Assembly: GCF_910596095.1 (NCBI RefSeq)
Contig: NC_056554.1
Location: forward strand, 4,278,001-4,342,000
Length of the DNA: 64,000 nt
Source of the DNA: Thunnus maccoyii
Taxonomy: Eukaryota > Chordata > Actinopteri > Scombriformes > Scombridae
Direction of reading: 5' to 3'
Shown: in pieces, positions 14,301 through 25,184 of the stretch
Position numbering within the stretch: the stretch's first letter is position 1
Layout: each line of letters starts with the position of its first letter
Notes under the pieces: generated by a model
Told to the model about the DNA's origin: nothing
The model's input: only the letters and a program-made list of their open reading frames with translations
Databases searched by the model: none
Translations under genes and position numbers: made by a program

Positions 14301-17228
14301 AATGTTTTGGAATAGCCGAGTCAAAGTCCTGACTTTAATCCTAAAGAAATGCTGTGGAAGGACCCGAAGCATGTAAACTTAGCACAAAAAGTAAGGAAAT
14401 TTGTGTTTGGTAGATTATTTTTTTGTTGTAACAATGCTTCTTGGCAATAAATCTTATACCGTTGAAAAGCCAGTTTATTTATTTCCCTTTTTAAATGATG
14501 CCACATTTGTAAGGAACATGCATTTGTGGGATGAGCAGCAGAGCTGAGTATGTGGGTTGCGCCCATGAAAAATTTGCCAAATCTTCTCTGCCAATGCCAA
14601 ACAGCTTATTTTGCAGTTGCTATTGATTCTTGTTTTGAGCCTCATTGGTACCTGATTGGCAGGAACCTGAACCTGAACATGTGGAGGAATGTGATGTTCA
14701 GCGATGAGTCCACATTTTGCCTACGACAGTTGGATTGTAGGGTCAAAGTGTGGAGAACGCTATGCTGATTGATGCACTGATAGAGTAACATCTTTTGGTG
14801 GAGGCAGTGTGATGGTGTGGGGTGGCATCTCCCTCACTGGAAAAAACGAGGCTTGTCATCATTGGAGGTAATCTCAATGCAGAGAGATATCGAGATGAGA
14901 TTCTGCAACCAGTGGCAATCCCATTTCTCCACAGTCTGGGACCGAACTCTGTCCTCCAAGATGACAACGCTCGCCCCCACAGAGCGGGGTTTATCAGAGA
15001 CTACCTCCAGAATTTGGGAGTGGAGAGGATGGAATGGCCTGCCAGCAGTCGTGACCTCAATCCCATTGAACACTTGTGGGATCAGCTTGGGTGTGCTGTT
15101 AGTGCCAGAGTGACCAACACAACCACGTTGGCTGACTTGCGACAAATGCGGAGGTGCCAGACTGTTGTAGCTTTGTATGGTTCTTCCACACGCTGCTGAG
15201 GCTCCTGTTTCTTAAATGAATAAATTGTTAATTTGCCAATATGTCTTGTTTCTTCAAACTTCAATCACCAAACACCAAACAAGAGTCAATGGCAGAATAA
15301 CCTATTTGGCAATTTTTTCATGGGCGCAACCCACATACTCAGCTCTGCTGCTCATCCCACAAATGCATGTTCCTTACAAATGTGGCATCATTTAAAAGGG
15401 AAATAAACAGGCTTTCCAGCAGTATAAGATTTATTGCCAAGAAACATTGTTACAACAAAGAAATAATCTACCAAACACAAATTTCCTTACTTTTTGTGCT
15501 AAGTTTAGTTCATGCAAAGAGGCCCACCAACATCCCTGAGTTGAGGCTGTTCTGTAAGGAGGAATGAGCTAAAATTCCTCCGAGCTGATGTGCAGGGCTG
15601 ATAAACAGTTACTGGAAATGTTTAGTTGTTATCGCTGCAAAGGGGGGTCACACCAATTACCTAAAGCAAGGGTTCACATACTTTTGCCTCACACAAATAT
15701 GGAAGATTGGATAATTTTCCTCAATAAATAAATGAAAAGGTTTTTTGTCTCATTTGTTTAATTGGGTTCCCTTCATCTAGTTTTAGGACTTGTGTAAATT
15801 TCTGATCATGTTTTAGGTCATATTCATGCAGAAATACAGAACATTCTAAAGGTTTCACAAACTTTCAAGCAGCACTGTATATATTCAACTACAGAGAGCA
15901 GCACAGTGGAAAACGGTAAGCTGAACGGCCATGCTAATGGCTCCGTGCCCAGCGGCACAACCAATGACAGCAGTCCAGCCGAGGCAGAGGTCGACAGTCC
16001 AGATGGGACCAAGCAGGCCTTCCTGTCACTGGAGCAGGTCGAGAGGGGACAAGCCAAGGCCTCGGTCATAGAGGTCTTTAAAAAGGTAAACCCAAATGTT
16101 GTGTGATGTGTTAGTTGTGACTGACTTGAGAACTACTTGAGAAAAAAAGCAGTTTAAAGTGTTTTAAAAAGTTTTCTTTTCCTTTCATTTTAAGATCTGG
16201 GTGATGGCGTTCTGCGTGACATTTGTGTTCACAGTCACTCTGTCAGTCTTCCCTGCTGTCACAGCAGATGTCAGAACATCTTTCCCAGGAAAATGGGGTA
16301 TGACGGAGTCAGTTAGTTCACCTCACTGATTAGATCTCTGCTGCCTTTAACACACTTACTGAAGTCTGGTGTAATATCCTATTCATCTTGTTGGTTATTC
16401 TCTCCTCAGAGCGCTTCTTTATCTCAGTGTGCTGCTTCTTGATTTTCAACATTAATGACTGGCTTGGTCGGACAATTACCACCTTGATACGTTGGGTGAG
16501 TATTTGATTTTCATTAGATTTTTTTGTTTTGGTTTTTTAACATAGTAGTGCAATGTCTCTCCTGCATTCTGTTTGCTGCCACAGAAACTGATCATTTGTT
16601 GATGTGATTAATGTACATGACTTCATTTCCAAACTACACTGTAATATTGTTCCTGCCCAGGCCTGCATTGTATTACAGCAGTTGTTTGCGTCATTTACAT
16701 TTATCTTCCAGTGCAATAATCCAACCAGTTTGACAGCACATGCCTGATAACTAATGCAAAAGTAATGTATAACCAGCACAAGAGAGAGCACAGAGCAGTT
16801 AGAAGACTGAGTTTCACCTACGTCAGTTATGACAAATATTTATACTGCATGAAGATTTGTAAAGTGATAATTTGGTGTGTATCACTTCCTGCTATAATTT
16901 TCTATAGCAACTTTATACAGTGTTACTTAAGTAACACTTACAGAAAGTAAGCACAGTTTGGGTTTAGGATGGATTTCTGCAGCCATATTCAGAGGATTTT
17001 GCATTTTCCATTTTGCATATGGAAAAAGGGAATTTGACATGGTCTACCACAGTGAGGGTTTTATGTGTTTTTGCTTTGTCACCAGAGAATGATTTTCTTC
17101 CTTGTTCAATGTGAACACTTTTTAGAGGCCTGAAAAGGAAAATTATCCAGTAATTTACAAGTTAATTATAGTTTGTTTTAGGAAAAAGTTTTTTTTCCTG
17201 CTTTGATTTCTTTATAATATGGAAGCCC

Positions 17229-17266
<38 letters not shown>

Positions 17267-19912
17267 CATCATCATCATCAGTGTTAGTGTTTGTTTTTTT
17301 TCTCCCAACTAGGACTCATATTTCATAATTATACATTTTATACATTATTTATACATTATTTTCTACATTTACTAAGTATACAGTGTTCTATTGCTACATC
17401 AATATAGTAGATCTAATCTAATGAATTTTCTGGAAAATCATTTGAGAACTGTTTATTTATTAAGTAACAGACAGAAATGTCAGTTTCATTAAATTGAGTA
17501 AATTAAATACGTGACTACTACTTCATCCCATTGATGCAAAAAATCATTTAAAAATTCAATATTGTCATAAAGCAGTAATGCTCGCTGGACATTGGCTTAA
17601 TTTGCTTAAGACACCCACAGATATGAAATCCAATTTAAGGTGAGAGCAGTCATTGAACTGCTGAAGCGAACGTGACTCAGTGACTGAATCCTTACTGGAA
17701 ATGACCTCCCTCCTCCTCCACTGGAACAATAATAATGGAATATTAAACACTGGCTGCTGGGCATGCAGTGATAGGGGACTTGGCTCTGGCTCTGGTAGTT
17801 ACTCTGTCAGTTGCTTGCACCACATTTGTGTTGTTTTCCTGTGCCAGATGGTCCCGTCTCTCCCACACAACTCTTGTTTTCTCAGCTCCCACGCCTACAT
17901 ATGAAAATCCCTGTGGCCCACATCCACACTATCAGACACTCCCTTTCTACTTTCTATCCAACCTCCAACAGAAAATAATTTTTTCCTACACGCAGGACTC
18001 TTTGTTCTCTTTGTGAGGTGTTGTATGGGAGATACTTTTTTTTTTTTCTTTTTGTATTTTAATCTCCTACTCATTTGTTTTAATGTTCTCACCCGTTCCA
18101 AATCCACTTGTCACTCTACATAATCTCATTTCTCTCCCCTGATTCCCTCTGTCTCTGTCTCTCTCTCCAGCCTCGTAAGGAGTCCCGTTTGTTCCCGGTG
18201 CTGGTTGTCTCCAGGGTGGTGTTCATTCCTCTGCTGATGCTCTGCAATGTCCAGAGTCGCTCCTTCCTTCCTGTTTACTTCGCCCACGATGGTGCTTTCG
18301 CTGCCATCATGGTTCTTTTCTCTCTGTCCAGCGGATACTTCGTGTGTCTCTCCATGTCCTACGCACCACAGTGAGTCCAAACACGTTGGTCACTCACACT
18401 GAGTACATGTGACAATAAAGCCAGTGTAAATATCACTGCTTAATGAGAACTGCAGCAACAGTCATATCTGTCCACAGCTATCAGTAGTTAAATACCTGTC
18501 TGATATCAGAACAATCAAACCTGTTTAGCAGGAACTGTTACATAATGTTGTTTTACATCTTAACTGACATCAGACTACAGGGTACACTTTCATAAAACAC
18601 TGTTTTTATGTGTTGTTATTTTGTTAGATTTTGTTAGATTTCATGAAAGAAATGATCAACATTATGTCTTTGACAACATATTTTTGCCCACTGCTCATCA
18701 TCTGAGTTTTTCTTAAGGTGAGCTAAACAGTGTGTAGTCTAATGCACGCCTGTAAGACCGGTGTGTGGGAGAATCTCATTTACAGAACATTCAAATAATT
18801 TTAATAAAGAGCTGTGTAGACCAATACTGACAGAGGTATAAGTTTGATTCCAGCACACTTTATTATTTCAGACCTTCATTCAGTAGAATGTATTGAGTCA
18901 AACAATACTAGCACACCATATATGGTAGATATAAATCTTTACTCAGCAGCACGCCAGCAGCGCCTCCTGCTATTTATACCAGTTAAGGTCAATAAGCTCA
19001 TCTAATCATAAACAAGCATAGCAGGATTGTGCTACTGTGTGTATACGAACCAAGGAACATAATGTATCATACAGTTGCAAAAAACAAACATGTTGCTAAA
19101 AAAAAACTATCAAATCAGTCAAAGTAACAAAATCACAACAATATTAAAAAGGTAAGTGATTAGTAAATGTATATAAAACAGGCCTTAAAATCTCATTGTA
19201 GTAAAATCAATAGTCAAAGCTCATAATTTTGATAACAGCATTAATAGTTACACTCCGTCTCTTGAATGTTTGCACACACATCGTTCTGCACAGTGAAGCT
19301 GGAGTTTGTTTGCACGTTCATCTGCTGACGTGCTCTGACTAAATCTCAGTTTAAGGCATGTACCTACCGGCAGGATTTGTGAAATCACAACTAGTTTGGA
19401 GCGTGATCACGGTCCAATATGCAAGATTTTTTTAATGGGAGAAGTAGAATTTTTAACTAATTAATTGAACTCTTTTGTGGAAAAAAACAAGCAGAGTGAT
19501 TTTTATGTTTTTCAATCATATGTGGAAGGGGTTTTTAAGTATATAGTTTAAAAACGCAGGTCTTGGAGTGTCCTTGAACGCACCATCAAGGTGTGTCCCA
19601 TGGTAACATAACTTTGACAAACAAAAAAGAAAACTCCAAAGGTGGCTGAATGTTCACTGTGTTGAATCACAGATGTTTAGTGTGTATTTACGTGATATGA
19701 AGTGAGAGCAGGGATTTCTGATTTTTGGCTGAGACATTTGAAAGCACCAGACTGGTCTCAGCTTTAAATACTCCATAGCTGACATCTGCTTTCTCATCAG
19801 GTTAGTGGAGCCAAAGGATGCTGAGACTGCAGGAGCCCTGATGACCTTCTTCTTGGCTCTGGGTCTGTCCATTGGAGCAGCGCTGTCCTTCCCCTTCCGG
19901 GCTCTGGTCTAG
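8390..19912 (+). CDS. slc29a2: Equilibrative nucleoside transporter 2 (SLC29 family), 462 aa, 12 coding exons
   Basis: Multi-pass plasma-membrane carrier for facilitated diffusion of nucleosides and some nucleobases. Coding exons: 8415-8446, 8896-8977, 11498-11640, 11761-11900, 12015-12149, 12339-12436, 12772-12838, 15895-16085, 16195-16297, 16410-16495, 18171-18370, 19801-19912 (TAG at 19910). All junctions are GT-AG and all phases agree, giving 1389 nt. The first exon starts at 8390 with 25 bases of 5' UTR. Family marks: TM1 GLGTLLPWNFF (about residues 23-33), GQGLAG in the TM4 region, FNINDWLGR, and a C-terminus ending SFPFRALV. The long hydrophilic loop between TM6 and TM7 spans about residues 211-296. 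Two N-glycosylation sequons, N45KT and N51GT, fall in the first extracellular loop. Length matches ENT1/ENT2 (456 in human). Words such as GYFITPCVG, LSQLPLLLFTLLNS, TLSVFPA and GALMTFFLALGLS favour ENT2 over ENT1. Intron 7 carries nested Tc1 elements. Confidence 0.94.
9837..10029. mobile_element. hAT-type MITE (193 bp) in slc29a2 intron 2
   Basis: The element begins TAGGGCTGG and ends CCAGCCCTA, a perfect 9-bp terminal inverted repeat. It is flanked on both sides by the same 8-bp word, GCTACAGT (9829-9836 and 10030-10037). An 8-bp target duplication is the signature of hAT transposition. The interior is AT-rich ('atattgcaataatatt'), has no coding capacity, and resembles the 'agggctggacgatatgg' MITEs common in teleosts. 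Confidence 0.85.
14376..15505 (+). mobile_element. Tc1/mariner-like element (inner) with about 205-bp inverted repeats
   Basis: Begins AACTTAGCAC and ends GTGCTAAGTT, flanked by TA at 14374-14375 and 15506-15507. The inverted arms (about 14376-14582 and 15300-15505) are nearly identical over some 205 bases. The element sits inside the outer element's transposase frame; excising it with one TA restores continuity from GAAGCATGTA to GTTCATGCAAAG. At 1130 bp it is shorter than a full Tc1 (about 1.6 kb with arms this long), which fits loss of the N-terminal half of the transposase gene. Confidence 0.94.
14665..15199 (+). pseudogene. Tc1 transposase remnant (inner element), catalytic domain only
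   Basis: The DDE catalytic domain is recognisable. The first Asp is in NVMFSDESTF (about 14691-14720). SFGGGSVMVWGGIS lies near 14792-14832. The second Asp is in VLQDDNARPHRA (about 14952-14987), and the Glu is in DLNPIEHLWDQLG (about 15055-15090). I count 34 residues between the second Asp and the Glu, the DD34E spacing of Tc1. The N-terminal DNA-binding part is missing. A TGA near 14768 and a frameshift near 14845 break the frame, so no active enzyme is encoded. Confidence 0.88.
17230..17280. repeat. (TTA)n/(TCA)n microsatellite in slc29a2 intron 10
   Basis: About 12 uninterrupted TTA units run directly into five ATC/TCA units, a compound trinucleotide repeat. Confidence 0.97.
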
Positions 19913-21890
19913 TCATACACACTTTGATGGGAATACGTGAATAATGTCAACTTCCTGTTTTCCATTCATCTGTGAAGTGGTGTGTTTGTGTGTGTGTGTG
20001 TTACACAGCGTGACAGCCATGATTAGGAAGTTTATGGAGTAGTACCAGTGCCCACACGTCTACAAGGGATCCCTAGCATCACACACACACACACACACAA
20101 ACACTTGACAAGATTCCTTTTGGGAGAAGGAGTAAGGGAAGACTGCTCATCATTTTACCTGCTTCTGACCTGAAAACACAGGTTAGAAAAGGTCTCCTCT
20201 CGGTACAGTCAACTTTTTATGTGAACTGTTCATTTTTAGGTTTATTTATGTTTAATTTCCGTTAGTTGTAAGTAGCTTTTTAGGCATTTATCCTCAGATG
20301 AGAAGATTGATTTTAAAGAAGAACAGAGGTACGTGTTTCCACCACAACAAAATGAACTTTGTTTACTTGGTCAGGTTTTAATATCAGATTGAGGTTTTTT
20401 TTCTACTTTGATTGATGGCTTGAATGTTTCCTTTTTGTTAGATTCAGTGTTTTTTGATGGATTTTTCTCCTTTTGAATTATTTTGTATTTTCTAATGAAA
20501 TAGCTCTATGATAGAGAAGTAGATCAAACAAAAAAAAAAGTCTTTGTTATATTAAACTGTCGTACTGTAAATATGCAATGGGAAGTAAATGATTTGCCTC
20601 AATGGACATTCTTCCCCTCCCAGTCTCCCTCACCAGCGCCAGCGGTCTCTCAAGCCTGAATGCTACTACTGCCATCTGTTGGTCAAACGACTTCAGCTTC
20701 ATTTCCTTTTACTTTAAAACCTCAGAGTTGAAATATGACACTATCAGGACAGTGGGAACTAATGACTGACTTCACAGCAACTGTTGTAACTCTGATGTAT
20801 ATTTCGTGACCTGTCAGAGCTGTGACTACTTCAGTTCACTTTAAAAGCAGTTTAGTGATGCTGTTGTTGTAAATCATGAATATACAATTGAATCATGCGG
20901 AAATGGGAGTAAATGTTGAAAAAAGGCACTGAGTAATTCCTCTGTTTAGTATTGTATTGTTATTGCATTTGCCACTTGCTGCCAGTGTGCTATGCTTCAG
21001 TTACTGTTAACATTGGTTTTGTTGATGTATAGAAATTAATTTATTGCCCCAGATTATAGATTTATTTAGTCCCATTATCATTTATGTTGATTGAACTTTG
21101 CTCAAGTGTTCATAAGCCTTCATTTTTATGCTTAACATTCAAAGTGTGAATGTGTGTGTTTTTTTAATTGTTTATTTCAATGAAACTGTAAATGAAAAGT
21201 TTGTAACAAGAGGGGGCAGCAATAATGGGATTTTTTAAAAGCATGACTTGATTTATGCTGCATTCACATGCAGTGGGAATTTTCTTTTACACACATGCAT
21301 TTTCAAGTCAAAAAAGTACATGGTTTACAGCAAAGAAAATATGGCAATGTGAGCCACAAAAAGAAGTTTTGTTTTTTTTTAGTACCATATTTCCCACAGA
21401 ATGTAAATGCAGCATCAGTAATGGAGATGTGTGAACTGTGACTTTTTTTTTTTTTTACAACAGGATCTTGTGTCCTTTCATACTATACTTCAAGAAGAAG
21501 AAGAAACCTTTACAGGTTTAAAGAATTCAAACTTATTGGAAATTCTCCTTTTCTTTCTACTTCTAAGTTTCCTGTCAAAGAATTTAGATTCATTTAAAAT
21601 GATTGGACATGACAGTTCTCAATGTACAGTTCTCTCACAATCAGGGTTAATGGTGATCAAACCCAGTTTCCAAGGTGCATATGGTGTTCACATCATATTA
21701 GCTTGACTGTGACCACAGAATTAATATTTCATGTACTCCGTTATATGCAGATCGCATCTATAAAAACAGATGCTGACAGAGCACAGACCACATGTCTCAT
21801 GACTTGCAGTAAAGGGAATTCATGCTCCTGCATGTTTATAATGTATCTGTAGAGATTTGACTGTCAATAAACGGACGGTTTCAAACAGCT
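19913..21890 (+). other. slc29a2: slc29a2 3' UTR
   Basis: Non-coding sequence of about 1.98 kb from the TAG at 19910-19912 to the predicted cleavage site. It contains a (CA)n tract at 20080-20099 and several long T runs. No competing coding region was found. The extent depends on the poly(A) signal at 21866. Confidence 0.7.
21866..21871 (+). terminator. slc29a2: Poly(A) signal AATAAA of slc29a2
   Basis: Canonical hexamer followed about 25-45 bases later by a GT-rich element ('ctgtgtgtgtttgtggctgttg'), the standard arrangement of a vertebrate cleavage and polyadenylation site. Confidence 0.75.
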
Positions 21891-22724
21891 GTGTGTGTTT
21901 GTGGCTGTTGGAGATGCTCATTTGCATGAAAACAGACTACTGTCTGAGGAAGCCTGATTTTTTTTTTTTTTTTTTAATTCTGTCGTTTGTCTGAGCAACA
22001 AACAGCTGAAAATAATCTTATTCAGTTTATCTGCATCGATGTGATCAAGAATTTTAAGAGCTTATTGAGAAACATTTACAGTCTGTTGGTGTAATCATAA
22101 TAACATTTTCCCTATAAAGAGTTACATGTACTATGGGATAGTATGAGCAAAAAGACATTAGCTTAACTAAAACTTTGTTAAAAAAACAAAACTTGGCACT
22201 TAGGTATAACATTATAATGAAATTTGAATACTAAATTGTATTAAATATACATGTACTCACTGACTGTGTGTATATGGACTGAAACATCTGTTTTAAATTG
22301 GAGTAAATTTACTCAGTTTGCTGGAAATATGATACAATTAAATCTGCTTTATGATGTATTTTGTCAGGTTTCACTTCATAGAGTATGTTTAAGGTTCCTC
22401 AGCTTTAAATGAACTACTGTACAACAGCAGGAATAAAAGTGTCATGTGTAGCCATAGTGAAATCCCAACCAATCAGGAGTGCTGATCATGGTTTCAACTC
22501 TAATTACAGTGAGATGCCTTTATCACAAAATAAGAGCTCACCTTTACAGAAGATAAATCGCTCCTCTAACACCATTCAAAGAACCAAATTAGCTGAATGA
22601 GAATTAGGATTATTTTATATGGCTAAGATTATGCTAAGATCCAAATGACTCCTTTCCAAGCAGGCATCAACAGAAACATGTTGATATAATTATGATTTTA
22701 GATGAGAACATGTACATTTTTTAA

Positions 22725-22990
22725 TAGTTTTTGGGGCATTTTATACCTTTATTACAAGGACAGCGTAGATATGAGAGAGAGAGAGATGGGAGGGCGACAT
22801 GCAACAAAGGTCTGCTGCTGGATTCTAACAGTGGACGTTGTGGTTATGTGGCACGCGTACATGATCTGATCATGTACATTTTTGAGAAATCTAAATCAGA
22901 TTTGTGTATTTACAAACACCTGGTAGGCCAGCAGTTTCCAACCTTTTATAGTTTGACCCTTTAAAATAATGTCTACTTGTGACCTCATCA
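22725..22990. repeat. Interspersed teleost repeat fragments
   Basis: Bases 22735-22865 resemble a common fish repeat ('acctttattacaaggacag', a GA tract, then 'gacatgcaacaaaggtc'). Bases 22932-22985 ('cagtttccaaccttttatag', '...gtgacct') resemble another that begins with the 'cagtggttctcaacc' word. A matching end ('ctggtgacccctca') appears near 24908, beyond the hAT-like element, suggesting that element landed inside this repeat. Family assignment is from memory of repeat words, not from a search. Confidence 0.45.
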
Positions 22991-23013
22991 CAGGGAATGA
23001 CCTTACTGTGGAC

Positions 23014-24743
23014 TGGTGGAGGCTGGTCCATAGAGGCAGAGGAGGTTGCTCCTCCTTTACTTTTTGAGAGGCAAGAGGGAGATCAAAATATAAAAAAAGA
23101 ATATCTGGTTGAAACAAACCATTACCAAATCTCAGTATTATTTATAAAATATTTTTTCTCTCTTCTTTGGAAAAAATCCATTATTGAAATTCTGTTTAAA
23201 CTGCTTCAACAGTGACACCTGCAGGGCAGGAGGAGAAAGAGCAGTCTGTGTGAAGTGGTGGTGGGGGGCAGTGTGGGAGAGTGAGAGGGGGTGGGGGACA
23301 GAGGTCCGCTGCTGTCCGCTGCAGGGCGGGATCTCTTACATCTATTTAATGTACTTGAATTTTTTTCCATGCTAATCTATGATTGGCCAAGACAGGTAAA
23401 ATTACGCTCCAAGGGAGGACGTCCTCCCTAGCCAATCAACAACCAGAATGCAATATTGACATCGTGTTGGTCCAATGATAGTTTCCAGATTTCATCTTCA
23501 GTTCTCTCCACTGTAAAGCAGAGTAGCAGCAGTAGATAACTCCTTGCGTAAGCCAACGCAACAGTTACCTTGTTGTGGCAGCCTGAAGGACTCTTTATAC
23601 ATCCATGGAAGGACTGTTAAGGACTGTTGTTAAGCTAAACGGAGAAATTATCTGGACTATGAAGCGGAGGAGCAGAAGGACGCCGCCGGTGAGGCTGGAG
23701 AGAGAAGCAACCGGAGAAACAACCAGGAGAGTTAGCTTGTTTGTCATTGTTGCTAATGATATCAGACTGGTTAACCAGCAACCATAATGTTCTGTTAACT
23801 AACAAACAAGATGACCAACAGCTACAAATGGACGTTATGACATGGATACTTCATCTCCATGATAGAAAGAAGACATCAGATGACGTGAGTTAGATACAGC
23901 TTCTCTCTCTGTCTCTTTGGTCGCTAATTTCATGTCTGATGGTTAAATGTCTCTGTGTAGCTCTTGTGTGAATTTATCTCCTTAACAAGCAGAGATCATA
24001 TAATGTTCTGTAGGTAGTTTGCTTGTTGAAGTTACAGTGAGATGTCTGGACTCACTCATTCATTTGGAATTGAGTGGTTGTTCAGTCAGCTGTTGATGTG
24101 TGATTAGTGAATGAGTGTCCAGGAGGTCTGGCTGCTTGTTGTGACAATTTCTTCATTGTTCGTTTTTAAGCTGAGTCGTATATTGAGTAATAAGCTTAAA
24201 TAAACTAGAATAACAAGTGATAACATGTCAGCTTTGTAGACTATATTTTGTATGTGGTGCACATAGATAAGAGTGTGTAAGTCATGTATTTGATACATGC
24301 ATTCATACTTTTTGTGAAGCTACACTTTTAGATCTGTGAATGTTTTTAGTGTTCAATCTTTCTAGTATTCAGCACTGATCTGTACCTGTATCACATTATA
24401 AGCTTTGTGGTACTTTATATATTTCTGTATACTAAGAAAATACACAGGAAACAGGTGTAAATCATGTGATATGTTGTCTGTTTGATGAGAACATAAATCT
24501 GTTGTCACAATAGAACAATACTATAAATCTGAATTTCACTTTGTAGATAAAATGACACATTCAGAACCACTCCAGGGATAAAATGAGCACTTCTTTGTTT
24601 AGAAACAATATGTTTATGCTAAATGTCTTTAAAGAAGCGGCCTTTTCACCACTCAGGGGTTTTTGTTTTTGAAAGCAGTTGTAAGATTCCATGTTGGCTT
24701 TCCTCCTGTCCTCCCCAATTTTTTGAGTCACCAGCCGCCACTG
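23014..24743. mobile_element. Non-autonomous hAT-like element (1.73 kb) with perfect 8-bp target duplication
   Basis: The left end reads TGGTGGAGGCTGGTCC. The right end, read in reverse, is CAGTGGCGGCTGGTGAC; 10 of the first 13 bases agree. The 8-mer CTGTGGAC flanks both ends (23006-23013 and 24744-24751), diagnostic of hAT insertion. No transposase-like open frame is present. The left half is promoter-like, with three CCAAT-type motifs (23380, 23431, 23470), an 18-bp palindrome, and a strong splice donor GTGAGT at 23885. The open frame at 23605-23787 is not recognisable. Confidence 0.75.
23412..23429. repeat. 18-bp perfect palindrome flanked by inverted CCAAT boxes
   Basis: AGGGAGGAC is followed directly by its reverse complement GTCCTCCCT. 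The palindrome is bracketed by TGATTGGC (23380-23387) and its complement GCCAATCA (23431-23438), so a larger inverted structure exists inside the hAT-like element. Confidence 0.9.
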
Positions 24744-24751
24744 CTGTGGAC

Positions 24752-25160
24752 GGACATAAACAGTTCAACCAAAGAGTGATTTTTTTTTTTCTCCTCGGAC
24801 TCTTTCATTTGAAGGATTTTCAGAAGCCTGGAGATTTAGAGTATCCAGTATTACACATGAAAAACAGCAACATCAGTAAAAGAATAGACATTTTGTTGGA
24901 CAGAAGTAATCTGGTGACCCCTCAAATTTTTAAAGATTAAAATAAAAATAAAAAAAAGAGGGAATTCAAATTTAGTCTGGGATGGTCTGACACTAAAAGG
25001 TATGAAATGTTTCATCTGAAACAAATTGTCTCTTTTTAGTTAAATTTGAGTCATTTTCATAGAATGGAAGTGCACCGTTATCCCAGATTACTCATGTTTT
25101 TAATGATCTCTCTGGAGAGGTGATTTTAGCGCTTCACTGAAAGAAACACACAACAGGTGG
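24752..25160. other. Spacer between the hAT-like element and ppp1cb, no gene seen
   Basis: AT-rich, with the tail of an older repeat near 24895-24920. No exon-like structure was found on either strand. Confidence 0.5.
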
Positions 25161-25178
25161 ATTTCTTCCCTGTATTAT

Positions 25179-25184
25179 TTATTG
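25179..25184 (-). terminator. ppp1cb: Poly(A) signal AATAAA of ppp1cb (minus strand)
   Basis: The plus strand reads TTTATT here, so the minus-strand transcript carries AATAAA about 465 bases after the stop codon. The 3' UTR would therefore run from 25647 to roughly 25160. Other T/A-rich stretches could also serve. Confidence 0.6.

Larger units (their letters stand above)
13580..15565 (+). pseudogene. Degenerate Tc1 transposase of the outer element, split by an insertion
   Basis: Tc1 transposase hallmarks are readable in shifting frames. There is an N-terminal helix-turn-helix region, then PRSGR-type linker residues near 13677-13695. The first catalytic Asp sits in LWMDETKIELFG (about 13965-13997). 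GGGSIMVW lies near 14072-14103. The second catalytic block, DNDPKHTSRS, is near 14241-14270 and is preceded by an in-frame stop. The third acidic position is in NPKEMLW near 14339. The frame is broken by stops and frameshifts, then cut at 14373 by the inner element; the tail resumes after 15507 with AKRPTNIPELR. It is non-functional as it stands. Confidence 0.85.
13370..15877 (+). mobile_element. Tc1/mariner-like element (outer), interrupted by a second Tc1
   Basis: Starts CAGTGCTGCTTGAAAGT at 13370 and ends with its reverse complement at 15877. It is flanked by TA at 13368-13369 and 15878-15879, the Tc1 target duplication. The two arms stay alignable for roughly 200 bases, including 'atgacctaaaacatgatcag' and 'ggcaaaagtatgtgaac' on both. 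Removing the inner element and its duplicated TA leaves about 1376 bp, a little under the usual Tc1 length. It fills most of slc29a2 intron 7 (12839-15894) in sense orientation. The arms differ more from each other than those of the inner element do, so it is the older insertion. Confidence 0.93.

Noticed and set aside
23605-23787. 60-codon basic open frame inside the hAT-like element
   Set aside because: No resemblance to a BED finger or hAT transposase. Arg-rich content reflects GA-rich DNA; kept only as a remark.
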